From the NCBI GenBank assembly GCA_021824175.1, contig JAKALP010000024.1:18517-82516 (forward strand): DNA of 64,000 nt. Reading direction: 5' to 3'. A model generated the notes under the pieces. That model did not search any database and was not told where the DNA came from. It saw nothing but the letters and a program-made list of their open reading frames with translations. This stretch comes from Deltaproteobacteria bacterium. GTDB lineage: Bacteria; Desulfobacterota; Desulfobacteria; Desulfobacterales; Desulfosarcinaceae. Position 1 is the first letter of the stretch. Each line of letters begins with the position of its first letter. Shown here one piece after another: positions 51,871 to 60,099 of the stretch. The translations under genes were made by a program, and so were the position numbers.

Positions 51871-53052
51871 TCACGGCAACCCCTTCTGATAGCAGCGCAC
51901 CTCCATATTATTGAACATGGCGGCAAAACAACGATTGCAGGAGGTACAGGTAGATTCTTCGCTGCTTCCCTCTATGAATTTGCGCACCAGCGATGGTTCG
52001 CGAATAAGTGGACGCGACAAGGCGATCATGTCGGCAGCTCCTCGGGCGATTACGGCATTCATCTGATCAAGTCGGCGCAGGCCGCCCACCAGAATCAGGG
52101 CGCAGCCGTTCAATGCCGGTCGGATGGTTTCGGCCGCACCGAGGTTAAAGGCGTCCTGGAAACGATTGGCGGGAATTTGGAACTTCATTTTGATGCGGGC
52201 AAAGGGTCTCATCCAGGCTGGCAGGGCGCGGCTGATCTCCGCCCCCGGAATCTCGCCCCGGATGGTCTGAAAGCCGTAATAGGTGCCGCCGCTCACTTCC
52301 ACGGCCGCCACGCCCATAGCCGCCAGCCACTTGGCATAAACGGCCGCCAGATCCGGCGTGATGCCGGTTCGCGGTGTGAAGTCATTGGCATTCAGTTTCA
52401 CCAAGATGGGCATGGACTTGGGCAATGCTTCGCGCACATTGGATATGATCTCTTTCAAAATGCGAAACCGCCCCTCGGCCGAAGCACCATAACCATCTTT
52501 GCGCTTATTGAAGAACGGCGATAAAAATTCATTGAGCAAATACCCGTGGGCCGCATGAATTTGCACGGCATCGGCGCCGGCCGCCGCTGCCCGGCGGGCG
52601 GCGGCGGTAAATGCGTGGATGGTTTCTTCGATGGCGGCCCCATCCATTGGTCTGGGCTTATTCAGACTGACCGGGTCCAACCCCCGTCCAGTGGGCGCCA
52701 GTGGGGCCTGTCCGATGATGGCCCTGGGGCTCTGCCGGCCGCCATGAGCCAGTTGAAAGGCGATTTTGCCACCATGGGTGTGCACGGCACCGGCCAGTTT
52801 TTCGAGCCCCGCCACCAGCTCATCGCCATAGATGCCGATCTGCCTTTGCTGAGCCTGCCCGCTGCGGTGGACGTACATGTGTCCGGGGATAATCAAACCA
52901 ATACCGCCCTCGGCCAGCCGGCCATAACGTTTCAAAATTTCTTCCGTAATAAAGCCATCCGGTGTCGCCATCTGTTCGCAGGTGGCGGAGTGCACGAATC
53001 GGTTTTTGATCTTCATTTCACCAACATCAATCGCATCAAAAATACTCGGCAT
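51871..53052 (-). CDS. NADH:flavin oxidoreductase (Old Yellow Enzyme family) with FeS-type Cys set
   Basis: A 393-aa FMN protein with a TIM-barrel OYE domain (MPSIFDAIDVGEMKIKNRFV, FQLAHGGRQS, IHAAHGYLLNEFLSPFFNKR, ALSRPLIREPSLVRKF). The C-terminus carries TCTSCNRCFAAMFNNMEVRC with Cys spaced like the 4Fe-4S site of 2,4-dienoyl-CoA reductase relatives (x2, x2, x11), but the second half of that enzyme (FAD/NADH domain) is absent. It is therefore an OYE-like domain alone with an FeS site. The usual substrates are enones or dienoyl-CoA. A GGAGATGACC site precedes the ATG. It is downstream of the TAXI gene on the same strand. Confidence 0.88.
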   Translation of the reverse strand: MPSIFDAIDVGEMKIKNRFVHSATCEQMATPDGFITEEILKRYGRLAEGGIGLIIPGHMYVHRSGQAQQRQIGIYGDELVAGLEKLAGAVHTHGGKIAFQLAHGGRQSPRAIIGQAPLAPTGRGLDPVSLNKPRPMDGAAIEETIHAFTAAARRAAAAGADAVQIHAAHGYLLNEFLSPFFNKRKDGYGASAEGRFRILKEIISNVREALPKSMPILVKLNANDFTPRTGITPDLAAVYAKWLAAMGVAAVEVSGGTYYGFQTIRGEIPGAEISRALPAWMRPFARIKMKFQIPANRFQDAFNLGAAETIRPALNGCALILVGGLRRLDQMNAVIARGAADMIALSRPLIREPSLVRKFIEGSSEESTCTSCNRCFAAMFNNMEVRCYQKGLP

Positions 53053-53118
53053 GGGTCATCTCCTTTCAGGAAGAAAATGAGGGCGGGACATGGTTAGGAG
53101 GTCTCCAGAAACTCCTTC

Positions 53119-53736
53119 TCACTTTTCGGCGCCATATTCAGAATCATAAAATTTCTTCGCGCCTGGATGAATCGGCGCGGCGAGCCCTTGGCGCATACTG
53201 GCCGTCGAGAGGGCCGCAAGGGTCGGATGAAGGCGCTTGAATTCGTCTATGTTTTTCAAAACCTCCTTGGCCACGACGTATACCACCGCATCGGGCACCT
53301 GGGCGGAAGTGACAAGGGTTAAGGAATTGGTTGGGATATTGAATACGGCCCGCAAATTGGATTGAGGGCCTTTGTTCCGCCATTCAGCGCGGCCCTTTAT
53401 GGCCTGGTCTTGCCGGTCGGTTTGCACAAGGCCGAATTGCAGATCGCCCGTCATCAAAGCGTTGATATTGAAAATGGAGCCCCCGGTGGCGGCTACGATA
53501 CAACGAACATGGTTGGCGTCGCCGTGGGCATTCACCATTTGCGCGATGGCCTGGCCAATGGCGTAAGTGTCGCTGGTGATACCGGCGGTGCCGATGGTGA
53601 CCACATAGTCCTTGGCCTGGACGCCGCCGGCTGGCGCTGGGGTGGCCCCTTGCGTGCTTTGATCCTGATCCTGGGAACAGGCCAAAAGCGCCAATAATAA
53701 TGCCGTCACAATGAGTACGGTTCGCATGGCTTTCAT
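53119..53736 (-). pseudogene. TAXI-family TRAP binding protein with internal deletion
   Basis: A 205-aa protein related to TAXI-type TRAP transporter solute-binding proteins, which are normally near 320 aa. The signal/lipobox (LLALLAC), the first lobe (DYVVTIGTAGITSDTYAIGQ, ATGGSIFNINALMTGDLQFG) and the C-terminal helix region (VVYVVAKEVLKNIDEFKRLH, APIHPGAKKFYDSEYG) are present. Between about residues 150 and 160 the text jumps from the first lobe to the C-terminal part, so roughly 100 residues of the central lobe are missing in frame. The two halves join cleanly, suggesting deletion rather than error. Binding is probably lost. No TRAP permease is adjacent. The family is a recollection, and the deletion size is an estimate. 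Confidence 0.6.
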
Positions 53737-54004
53737 AAACGCCTGACCCGAAGTAAAAAGGCTGATTTGCTTTGACGCCATCGCATATAGCCCAGCCTCC
53801 TATTTCAACCCAGCAAGTGTGCCTCGTCAAGATGTTGTCGCGGATGTTTTCGCAGGTGCCACTCTGCCGTGCCAAGGCGGAATTACCACGGCAGTTTGAC
53901 ACTCCTCCCGAGCCGAACTATACACGATATACTTTTGATCCAGTCGGAAAGGAAGTATTGAATTCAATCTCACCCGCCCAATCCGCCTGAGCCTTAAACC
54001 GATT

Positions 54005-54865
54005 ATGCCGAACCCAAACGCCCAAACCGAGTCAAACCCTCCCCGCCCTTATTTGTCGGTCATCATCCCCACCTTTAACCGCGCGGCCTGGGTCAAGCAG
54101 GCCATTGATTCGGTCTTGGCCCAAACTTATTCCCGATTTGAGCTCATCATCGTGGATGATGGGTCCACGGATACCACGCCGGAGCTGCTGGCGACTTACG
54201 GCCATCGAATGACAACGATTTATCAAGATAACGCCGGGGTTAGTGCGGCCCGCAACCACGGTATTCGGGAAGCGGATGGTGAGCTGATCGCTTTTTTAGA
54301 TTCAGATGATTATTGGCTGCCGGACAAATTGGCGGCCCAGGTGTCGTACTTTAGCGACCATCCGACCGCGATGATTTGCCAGACCGAAGAGACCTGGATC
54401 CGCAACGGCCGGCGGGTCAATCCCAAACTGCGCCACCAAAAGCACGGGGGTATGATTTTTGAGAAATCGCTGCCGTTATGTTTGATCAGTCCCTCGGCGG
54501 TCATGCTGCGCCGATCGCTGTTGGATGAGGTGGGGCTGTTTGATGAAAGTCTGCCAGCTTGCGAGGATTATGATCTGTGGTTGCGCATCACCTGGAAGTA
54601 TCCGGTGGGGCTGATCGACACTCCGCTGATCGTCAAACGCGGCGGTCACCCGGACCAGCTCTCCCGCATGGCCGAACTGGATAAATATCGCATCCAGGCC
54701 ATCATCAAAATCCTGGACGAAAATTGCCTGTCACCGTCCCAAAAAAAGGCGGCTTTGGCCATGCTGGAAGAAAAATGTTTGATTTACGCCAACGGCTGCC
54801 GCAAACGGGGGCGCGATGAAGAGGCGAACGCCATACTGTCGTTGAGTCGACGATGGCGAGGCTGA
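54005..54865 (+). CDS. family 2 glycosyltransferase
   Basis: A 286-aa cytoplasmic GT-A-fold transferase. The nucleotide-sugar site shows YLSVIIPTFNRAAWVKQAID, LIIVDDGSTDTTPELLA and ELIAFLDSDDYWLPDKLAAQ, and the acceptor-side ACEDYDLWLRI has the ED motif. It probably adds a sugar to a polysaccharide or lipid; donor and acceptor are unknown. No polysaccharide cluster flanks it. The ATG at 54005 has no clear ribosome site. Confidence 0.88.
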   Translation: MPNPNAQTESNPPRPYLSVIIPTFNRAAWVKQAIDSVLAQTYSRFELIIVDDGSTDTTPELLATYGHRMTTIYQDNAGVSAARNHGIREADGELIAFLDSDDYWLPDKLAAQVSYFSDHPTAMICQTEETWIRNGRRVNPKLRHQKHGGMIFEKSLPLCLISPSAVMLRRSLLDEVGLFDESLPACEDYDLWLRITWKYPVGLIDTPLIVKRGGHPDQLSRMAELDKYRIQAIIKILDENCLSPSQKKAALAMLEEKCLIYANGCRKRGRDEEANAILSLSRRWRG

Positions 54866-54946
54866 TTGCTAAAAGCAAATTGTTGCGTTTCGCTGCGCTC
54901 AACGCAACATCCGCCTGATCAACCGGCCAACCAATCAACGAATCAA

Positions 54947-55963
54947 CTAATCAACGAACACACCATAAACCGCCACCCCGCACTTCGGACATCGGCCGTT
55001 ACGAATAGCGTTGCTTTTGACAGTGAATCCCCAGCGCTCGATCAGCATCTGACCGCAGTGGTGGCAAATGGTGTTTTCGCCGTTTTCGCCCGGCACATTG
55101 CCCATGTAGACATAGCGCAAACCGGCCTGTTGGCCGATGTCACGCGCCCGGCGTAAGGAAGAAACCGGCGTTACAGAACGGTCGAGGAGGCGGTAAGTGG
55201 GATGAAAACGGCTGATGTGCCACGGAATCTCCGGCCCCAGATCATTGAAGATGAACTGCGCCAGTTGCGTCAGCTCACAGGGATCATCGTTAAGACCGGG
55301 GATCAGCAGCGTGGTGATCTCCAGCACGATGCCCATACGCTTCATCAGGCGCAGGGTTTCTTTGACCGGTTCCAGCCGCGCGCCGCACTGGGTCTTGTAA
55401 AATTCATCGGTAAAAGCTTTGAGATCCACATTGGCGCCATCCAGATAAGGGGCCGCCATTTCCAAGGCTTCGGGGGTCATATAGCCGTTGGAGACAAACA
55501 CATTTTTCAAGCCGCGGCTCTTGGCGATCTTGGCGGTCTCCAGAGCGAACTCGAAATAGACGGTGGGTTCGGTGTAGGTATAGGCGATACTCTGGCAGCC
55601 AGTCTGAAGGGCGTCTTGGACAATGGCCTGGGGGGTTACGGGAGTACCCATGATCAGGCCGTCCCGGTCCGTGGGCATCTGGGCAATATCCGCGTTCTGA
55701 CAAAAGCGGCAGCGAAAATTGCACCCCACCGTGGCGATGGAGTAGGAACGGCTGCCGGGCAGCAGATGGAACAGCGGCTTTTTCTCGATGGGGTCCACAT
55801 TGCGGGCGATCAGGCGGCCATACACCAATGTTTCCAGGGTGCCCTGGCGGTTTTCGCGGACATGGCACAGCCCCCGACGACCCGGTTTGATCAGACAGCG
55901 ATGATTGCACAGGTTACAGCGCACATCGCCGTCGTCCAAGGCTTGAAACAGGCAGGCTTTCAT
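54947..55963 (-). CDS. amrS: AmmeMemoRadiSam system radical SAM enzyme
   Basis: A 338-aa radical SAM protein. The SAM-cluster motif is in VGCNFRCRFCQNADIAQ (CxxxCxxC). An N-terminal extra Cys set (RCNLCNHRCLIKPGRRGLCH) and a C-terminal zinc-ribbon-like pair (ICHHCGQM, RCPKCGV) are typical of the AmrS subfamily, which co-occurs with AMMECR1 and Memo proteins in a system of unknown reaction. Neither partner is in the window. An AAGGAGGCCACGCC site fixes the start. It is convergent with the glycosyltransferase. Confidence 0.88.
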   Translation of the reverse strand: MKACLFQALDDGDVRCNLCNHRCLIKPGRRGLCHVRENRQGTLETLVYGRLIARNVDPIEKKPLFHLLPGSRSYSIATVGCNFRCRFCQNADIAQMPTDRDGLIMGTPVTPQAIVQDALQTGCQSIAYTYTEPTVYFEFALETAKIAKSRGLKNVFVSNGYMTPEALEMAAPYLDGANVDLKAFTDEFYKTQCGARLEPVKETLRLMKRMGIVLEITTLLIPGLNDDPCELTQLAQFIFNDLGPEIPWHISRFHPTYRLLDRSVTPVSSLRRARDIGQQAGLRYVYMGNVPGENGENTICHHCGQMLIERWGFTVKSNAIRNGRCPKCGVAVYGVFVD

Positions 55964-55994
55964 CGGCGTGGCCTCCTTTCAGCAATTTGGCGCT

Positions 55995-56801
55995 CTATGA
56001 AATCTTCAATTCAGAGTCTTTTTCCCAGCCCACGGTGACCGATCCAGCGGCCGCCGAGCCAGGCACCACGCGAGGGTGGGCTTCAGGCGAGTAACGAATA
56101 GCCAACGGCCGGGTCCGGAATCTGGGCACCAGGGTCGCCACCAAACCCGCAAAGGCCCCAAAGGGGCAGCGCTGCACAATACTGGAGTGCTCAATGCTCT
56201 GCAGCACCTTGGCCGTTCCTGCGGGCAGTTGGCAGGCCGTGCGCCAGGTAATGGGCACGGATCCAACGGCCGAACGAACCATCTTCTTCAGCTCCCAGAC
56301 CGTAAATAGCCGGGCATGCGCGAACACCCGGTCCTCTAGACATGATTTGCGCCAACGTTGTACGCCGGAAAGGGCAAACCGGTTCAGCAGGCCGAAAAAC
56401 ACACGGTCCTTGGCCACCCGGCAGGCCTCCTCCACCGCGCGCTGCGGATCGTCCATAAACTCCAGACTGAGGAAGAAAAGCGCGTGATTGAAGGAGTTGT
56501 CATCAAAAGGCAGGTCTTCACCAAAGCCCCGGTACAAATCCACGCGCTGCCCCAATCGGTTGCTGGCCAGCTCCAACATATAGGATGAAGGATCGAGGCC
56601 CGTGACATTGAGCCCCAATTCCAACAGCGGCTGACTGCTGGCGCCGTCGCCGCAACCAATATCCAAAATCGATTCCCCCTGGGCCGGCTTGAGCAAATTG
56701 ACCATCAACTCGGATGCCATGGCCGCGGTCCACAGACTGGGCTGGCGGGAAGCCCATTGGATATAGGCACGCGCATCTTGAAAATCGAAGACATAGCCCA
56801 T
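55995..56801 (-). CDS. class I SAM-dependent methyltransferase (type 11)
   Basis: A 268-aa methyltransferase with the SAM motif ESILDIGCGDGASSQPLLEL, then VTGLDPSSYMLELASN and the downstream LPFDDNSFNHALFFLSLEFM. The C-terminal half (FALSGVQRWRKSCLE, TVWELKKMVRSAVGSVPITW) is specific to a subset of type-11 enzymes. The frame is open to 56912, but I chose the ATG at 56801, which begins the family-like MGYVFDFQDARAYIQWASRQ; the ribosome site is weak. Substrate unknown. The stop lies 31 bases upstream of amrS. Confidence 0.83.
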   Translation of the reverse strand: MGYVFDFQDARAYIQWASRQPSLWTAAMASELMVNLLKPAQGESILDIGCGDGASSQPLLELGLNVTGLDPSSYMLELASNRLGQRVDLYRGFGEDLPFDDNSFNHALFFLSLEFMDDPQRAVEEACRVAKDRVFFGLLNRFALSGVQRWRKSCLEDRVFAHARLFTVWELKKMVRSAVGSVPITWRTACQLPAGTAKVLQSIEHSSIVQRCPFGAFAGLVATLVPRFRTRPLAIRYSPEAHPRVVPGSAAAGSVTVGWEKDSELKIS

Positions 56802-57183
56802 GGCAATACTCGGTCCGCGGTTGATAGACGATCGTGGAAGCAAAAACCAGCTATCATTGACGCGCTGGGACCCATAATATGGAACAGCTATACTGCTGAT
56901 GTCAAATATCACGACGAATTTATTCTTTCCGCCAATACACTACAAACAATCTCAAAATAAAGATTCGGGGCCAAAATCTCCCGCTAAAGGCCAGTGGGAT
57001 AAAACTTTGGAGGCAAAGTTTAAACCGCGGACATCATTTCGGAGAAGATTGGGACCTCAACCGCTGGAGATTCAAGGTCGGCTCTGGTGTTTGGATCTTT
57101 ATTTGCTTTACACCAACCCTGGAATATGATTTTTATAAAGACAATTAAGGCCTTAACACCAATTCGGACAAGCAGGCACCCTT
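56802..57183. other. intergenic region with possible eroded coding fragment
   Basis: This 382-base gap has no intact gene. A 3-phase plus-strand frame (56900-57148) is open for about 83 codons without a start codon and reads FGEDWDLNRWRFKVGSGVWI then FTPTLEYDFYKDN at its end, coding-like in composition and possibly the end of an eroded exported protein. The frame at 56757-56960 also ends in a coding-like run. Frameshift remnants are possible; I do not assign a family. Confidence 0.3.
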
Positions 57184-57618
57184 ATGAATCCCCCATTTCA
57201 GGTTAACCCCATTGGCACGATCCACAAAAAAGAGGAGAAGATCTGGCTGGAGCTCGATCCCCGGTACAGCGCGGGGCTATTGGGAATCGAGGGATTTTCG
57301 CACATCATGGTGCTCTACTGGTTTGACCGCAACGACACCCCCGAAGGCCGCGCCACGCTCCAGGTCCATCCCCGCAAAAATCCGCGCAATCCGCTCACCG
57401 GCGTCTTTGCCACCCATGCGCCGGTGCGGCCCAATCCCATTGCGCTTACGGTTTGCCGGGTGCTTTCGGTTGATGGGTTGCGCCTTTACCTGGAAGAGAT
57501 CGATGCGCTGGATGAATCGCCGCTGATCGATATCAAAGGCTATATTCCAGACCAGCGCAACCCAACCGACATCCGGCTGCCCCAGTGGGTCCAACATGGA
57601 AATGATCAAGGCCACTAA
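57184..57618 (+). CDS. trmO: tRNA (t6A37) methyltransferase TrmO-like
   Basis: A 144-aa UPF0066/TrmO (YaeB/TsaA) protein, which methylates N6-threonylcarbamoyladenosine at A37 of certain tRNAs. The core FQVNPIGTIHKKEEKIWLEL, LGIEGFSHIMVLYWFDRNDT, VFATHAPVRPNPIALTVCRV and LDESPLIDIKGYIPDQRNP is intact. The domain is a single beta-barrel and lacks the C-terminal extension of the E. coli protein. Its end overlaps the start of recD2 by 23 bases. Confidence 0.85.
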   Translation: MNPPFQVNPIGTIHKKEEKIWLELDPRYSAGLLGIEGFSHIMVLYWFDRNDTPEGRATLQVHPRKNPRNPLTGVFATHAPVRPNPIALTVCRVLSVDGLRLYLEEIDALDESPLIDIKGYIPDQRNPTDIRLPQWVQHGNDQGH

Positions 57619-59824
57619 TGCCCCCCAGGACCAGAAGCCCCAGGCGCTCGAATTCCTGACCGGGCAGGTGGTGCGCATTACTTTCAGTAATGAACAAACC
57701 GGTTTTACCGTGGCCCAGATTGCTTCAGATAAACTCAAGGAAACGGTCACCGTGGTGGGCGAACTCATGGCGCCGGCCGAAGGCACCATCCTCTCCATGC
57801 ACGGCCACTGGCTGGAACACGAGCGCTTTGGCAGGCAATTCCGGGTGGTTCAATTTACGGCCCGCTTACCCGTGGATAAAAAAGGTATTGAACGCTATCT
57901 GGGCTCGGGCGCCATCCGGGGCATTCGCGAAGCCACGGCCAAACTGATTGTCCAGCGTTTTGGTAAAAAGACCTTGGAGGTCTTGGACAAAGAGATCGAG
58001 CGCCTGGCCGAGATCGGCGGCATCGGCCGCAAGCGCCTGGCCACCATCCGCCAGTCCTGGGAAGAACAAAAAGAAAACCGCAATGTGATGCTCTTTTTGC
58101 AAGGCCACGGCATCGGCGCAGCCACGGCCAACAAGATCTTTAAGCATTACGGCCAGAAGACCGTCACCCTGCTCAAAGAGAACCCTTACCGTCTGGCCGA
58201 GGAGATCTTCGGCATCGGCTTTCTCAAGGCGGATCAGATTGCCGGCCGCATCGGCTTTGATGCCCGCTCGCCGCTGCGCCTCCAGGCCGGGATTCTGCAC
58301 ACCTTGAGTCAAATGACCGCTGAGGGTCATGTCTACTACCCCTATGAAGAGTTGCTTAACAAGGTCTGTGAGCTGCTTAAGGTGGAGCGCGATTTGTTGT
58401 ACAGCCCAATGGCAGAGCTGGTCTGCACTCGGAAAATCGTCATCGAAAATTTGAAGGATAGCGCTCTGCGACTCCAGCTCACTCCCCTGGCCGTCTATCT
58501 CTCCTTGTTTCACTTCTGCGAAAACTATGTGGCCACCAAACTCAATCTTCTGGCCGAAGCCTCGACCCCCAGACGGGAAGTGAATATTCACAAAGCCCTG
58601 GAGTGGGTCCAAAACAAGCTTCAGATCCAGTTGGCCCAGCGCCAGGCCCAGGCCGTGGCCAAGTCGCTCAAAGAAAAAGTACTGATCATCACCGGCGGGC
58701 CCGGCACCGGCAAGACCACTATCGTTCGGGCCATTACGCGCATCCATGAGCAATTGCACGCCACCATTCTGCTGGCGGCCCCCACCGGCCGGGCCGCCAA
58801 GCGCCTGGCCGAAACCACGGGCCGGCCAGCCAAAACCATTCACCGCCTGCTGGAGTTCAGCCCCACCCAGAACGGTTTTCAACGCAACGAAGACAACCCC
58901 CTGCAGGTGGATCTGCTGATAGTAGATGAAGCCTCCATGATCGATATTCTGCTCATGCACCACCTGCTCAAGGCCCTGCCGTTGGCCGCCACGTTGATTC
59001 TGGTGGGCGATGTCCATCAACTCCCATCCGTGGGGCCGGGCAATGTCCTCAAGGACCTGATAGCCTCCGACACCCTGCCGGTGGTGACCCTGGACCAGAT
59101 CTTCCGCCAGGCCAAAGCCAGCCGCATCGTGGTCAATGCCCATCGCATCAATGCCGGCCAGATGCCCCAAATTAAAAACAAGTCAGAAGACAGCGACAAT
59201 GACTTTTACTTCATTGAGCAGGAAGATCCGGAAAAGATTCTGGAGATTATCCTGACCCTGACCAGCGAGCGCATTCCCCGGCGCTTCGGCTTCAATCCCA
59301 TCGACGACATTCAGGTGCTCACCCCCATGCACCGGGGCACCGTGGGCGCTGAAAACCTCAACCGCGAACTGCAGCGGACCCTTAATCCGCAACATGTTTA
59401 CGTCAAACACGGCGAGCAGCTCTTTCATCTCAACGATAAAGTGATGCAGTTGCGCAATAATTACGAAAAGGAAGTATTTAACGGCGACATCGGCCGCATT
59501 GCCGGAATTGACCCGCACGCCAAACAGGTAATGCTGCGTTTTGACGAGCGCCTGGTGCCCTATGATTTCACCGAAATGGAAGAGCTGGGCGTGGCCTATG
59601 CGGTATCGGTGCACAAGTCCCAGGGCTCTGAGTTTCCGGCCGTGGTGATCCCGGTCACCACCCAGCACTATGTGTTGCTGCAGCGCAATTTGCTCTACAC
59701 GGCCGTAACCCGGGCGCGCAAACTGGCGGTGCTCGTGGGTACCCAGCGGGCCCTGGCCATTGCGATTAAAAACAATGCCCCCCAGCAGCGCTACACGCGG
59801 CTGGATCGGCGACTGGCCATGTAG
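57596..59824 (+). CDS. recD2: RecD2-type 5'-3' helicase
   Basis: A 742-aa superfamily-1B helicase of the RecD2 type, which lacks RecBC partners. The N-terminal OB-like domain (TGQVVRITFSNEQTGFTVAQ) and HhH region (IGGIGRKRLATIRQSW) precede Walker A TGGPGTGKTTIVRAITRI, Walker B VDLLIVDEASMID, and helicase motifs VGDVHQLPSVGPGNVLKDLI, DQIFRQAKASRIVVNAHRIN, YAVSVHKSQGSEFPAVVIPV and LLYTAVTRARKLAVLVGT. Length is typical. It overlaps trmO, so both are probably transcribed together. There are two in-frame ATG choices (57596, 57602). Confidence 0.93.
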   Translation: MEMIKATNAPQDQKPQALEFLTGQVVRITFSNEQTGFTVAQIASDKLKETVTVVGELMAPAEGTILSMHGHWLEHERFGRQFRVVQFTARLPVDKKGIERYLGSGAIRGIREATAKLIVQRFGKKTLEVLDKEIERLAEIGGIGRKRLATIRQSWEEQKENRNVMLFLQGHGIGAATANKIFKHYGQKTVTLLKENPYRLAEEIFGIGFLKADQIAGRIGFDARSPLRLQAGILHTLSQMTAEGHVYYPYEELLNKVCELLKVERDLLYSPMAELVCTRKIVIENLKDSALRLQLTPLAVYLSLFHFCENYVATKLNLLAEASTPRREVNIHKALEWVQNKLQIQLAQRQAQAVAKSLKEKVLIITGGPGTGKTTIVRAITRIHEQLHATILLAAPTGRAAKRLAETTGRPAKTIHRLLEFSPTQNGFQRNEDNPLQVDLLIVDEASMIDILLMHHLLKALPLAATLILVGDVHQLPSVGPGNVLKDLIASDTLPVVTLDQIFRQAKASRIVVNAHRINAGQMPQIKNKSEDSDNDFYFIEQEDPEKILEIILTLTSERIPRRFGFNPIDDIQVLTPMHRGTVGAENLNRELQRTLNPQHVYVKHGEQLFHLNDKVMQLRNNYEKEVFNGDIGRIAGIDPHAKQVMLRFDERLVPYDFTEMEELGVAYAVSVHKSQGSEFPAVVIPVTTQHYVLLQRNLLYTAVTRARKLAVLVGTQRALAIAIKNNAPQQRYTRLDRRLAM

Positions 59825-59905
59825 GGTGCATTAGGTGCCACCGGACAAATTAAAAAGCAGTAACTGTTTAACTGAGGGGAGGTGGCGTTTTCCGATCAGA
59901 GGCGC

Positions 59906-59977
59906 GTCATTCCCGCGAAGGCGGGAATCCACTTTCATAGAATGCAATCCCGCTGTATGCCCGCCTGCGCGGGCATG
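59906..59977 (-). repeat. REP/MITE-like dispersed palindromic repeat, copy 2
   Basis: An inverted copy of the 48486 element. It has TTCCCGCGAAGGCGGGAA (59910-59927) first, then TGCCCGCCTGCGCGGGCA (59958-59975), with an intervening spacer. It sits between recD2 and the cardiolipin synthase gene (59825-60099 holds no gene otherwise). The two palindromes pair within themselves and with the other copy. Confidence 0.75.
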
Positions 59978-60099
59978 GCGGAAGAAACACCCCGGTACCT
60001 TGTTTAAGTGGTCAAAACCCAGAAGATATAATAGCGGGTTGCATTCTGGATTATGACTCCTGACTCGTGACTCCTGAATACTAAACAAAAGAGAACTTC

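Noticed and set aside
57866..59170. 434-aa minus-strand frame opposite recD2
   Set aside because: Shadow of a GC-biased gene; its sequence is low-complexity Gly/Gln-rich with no family match.
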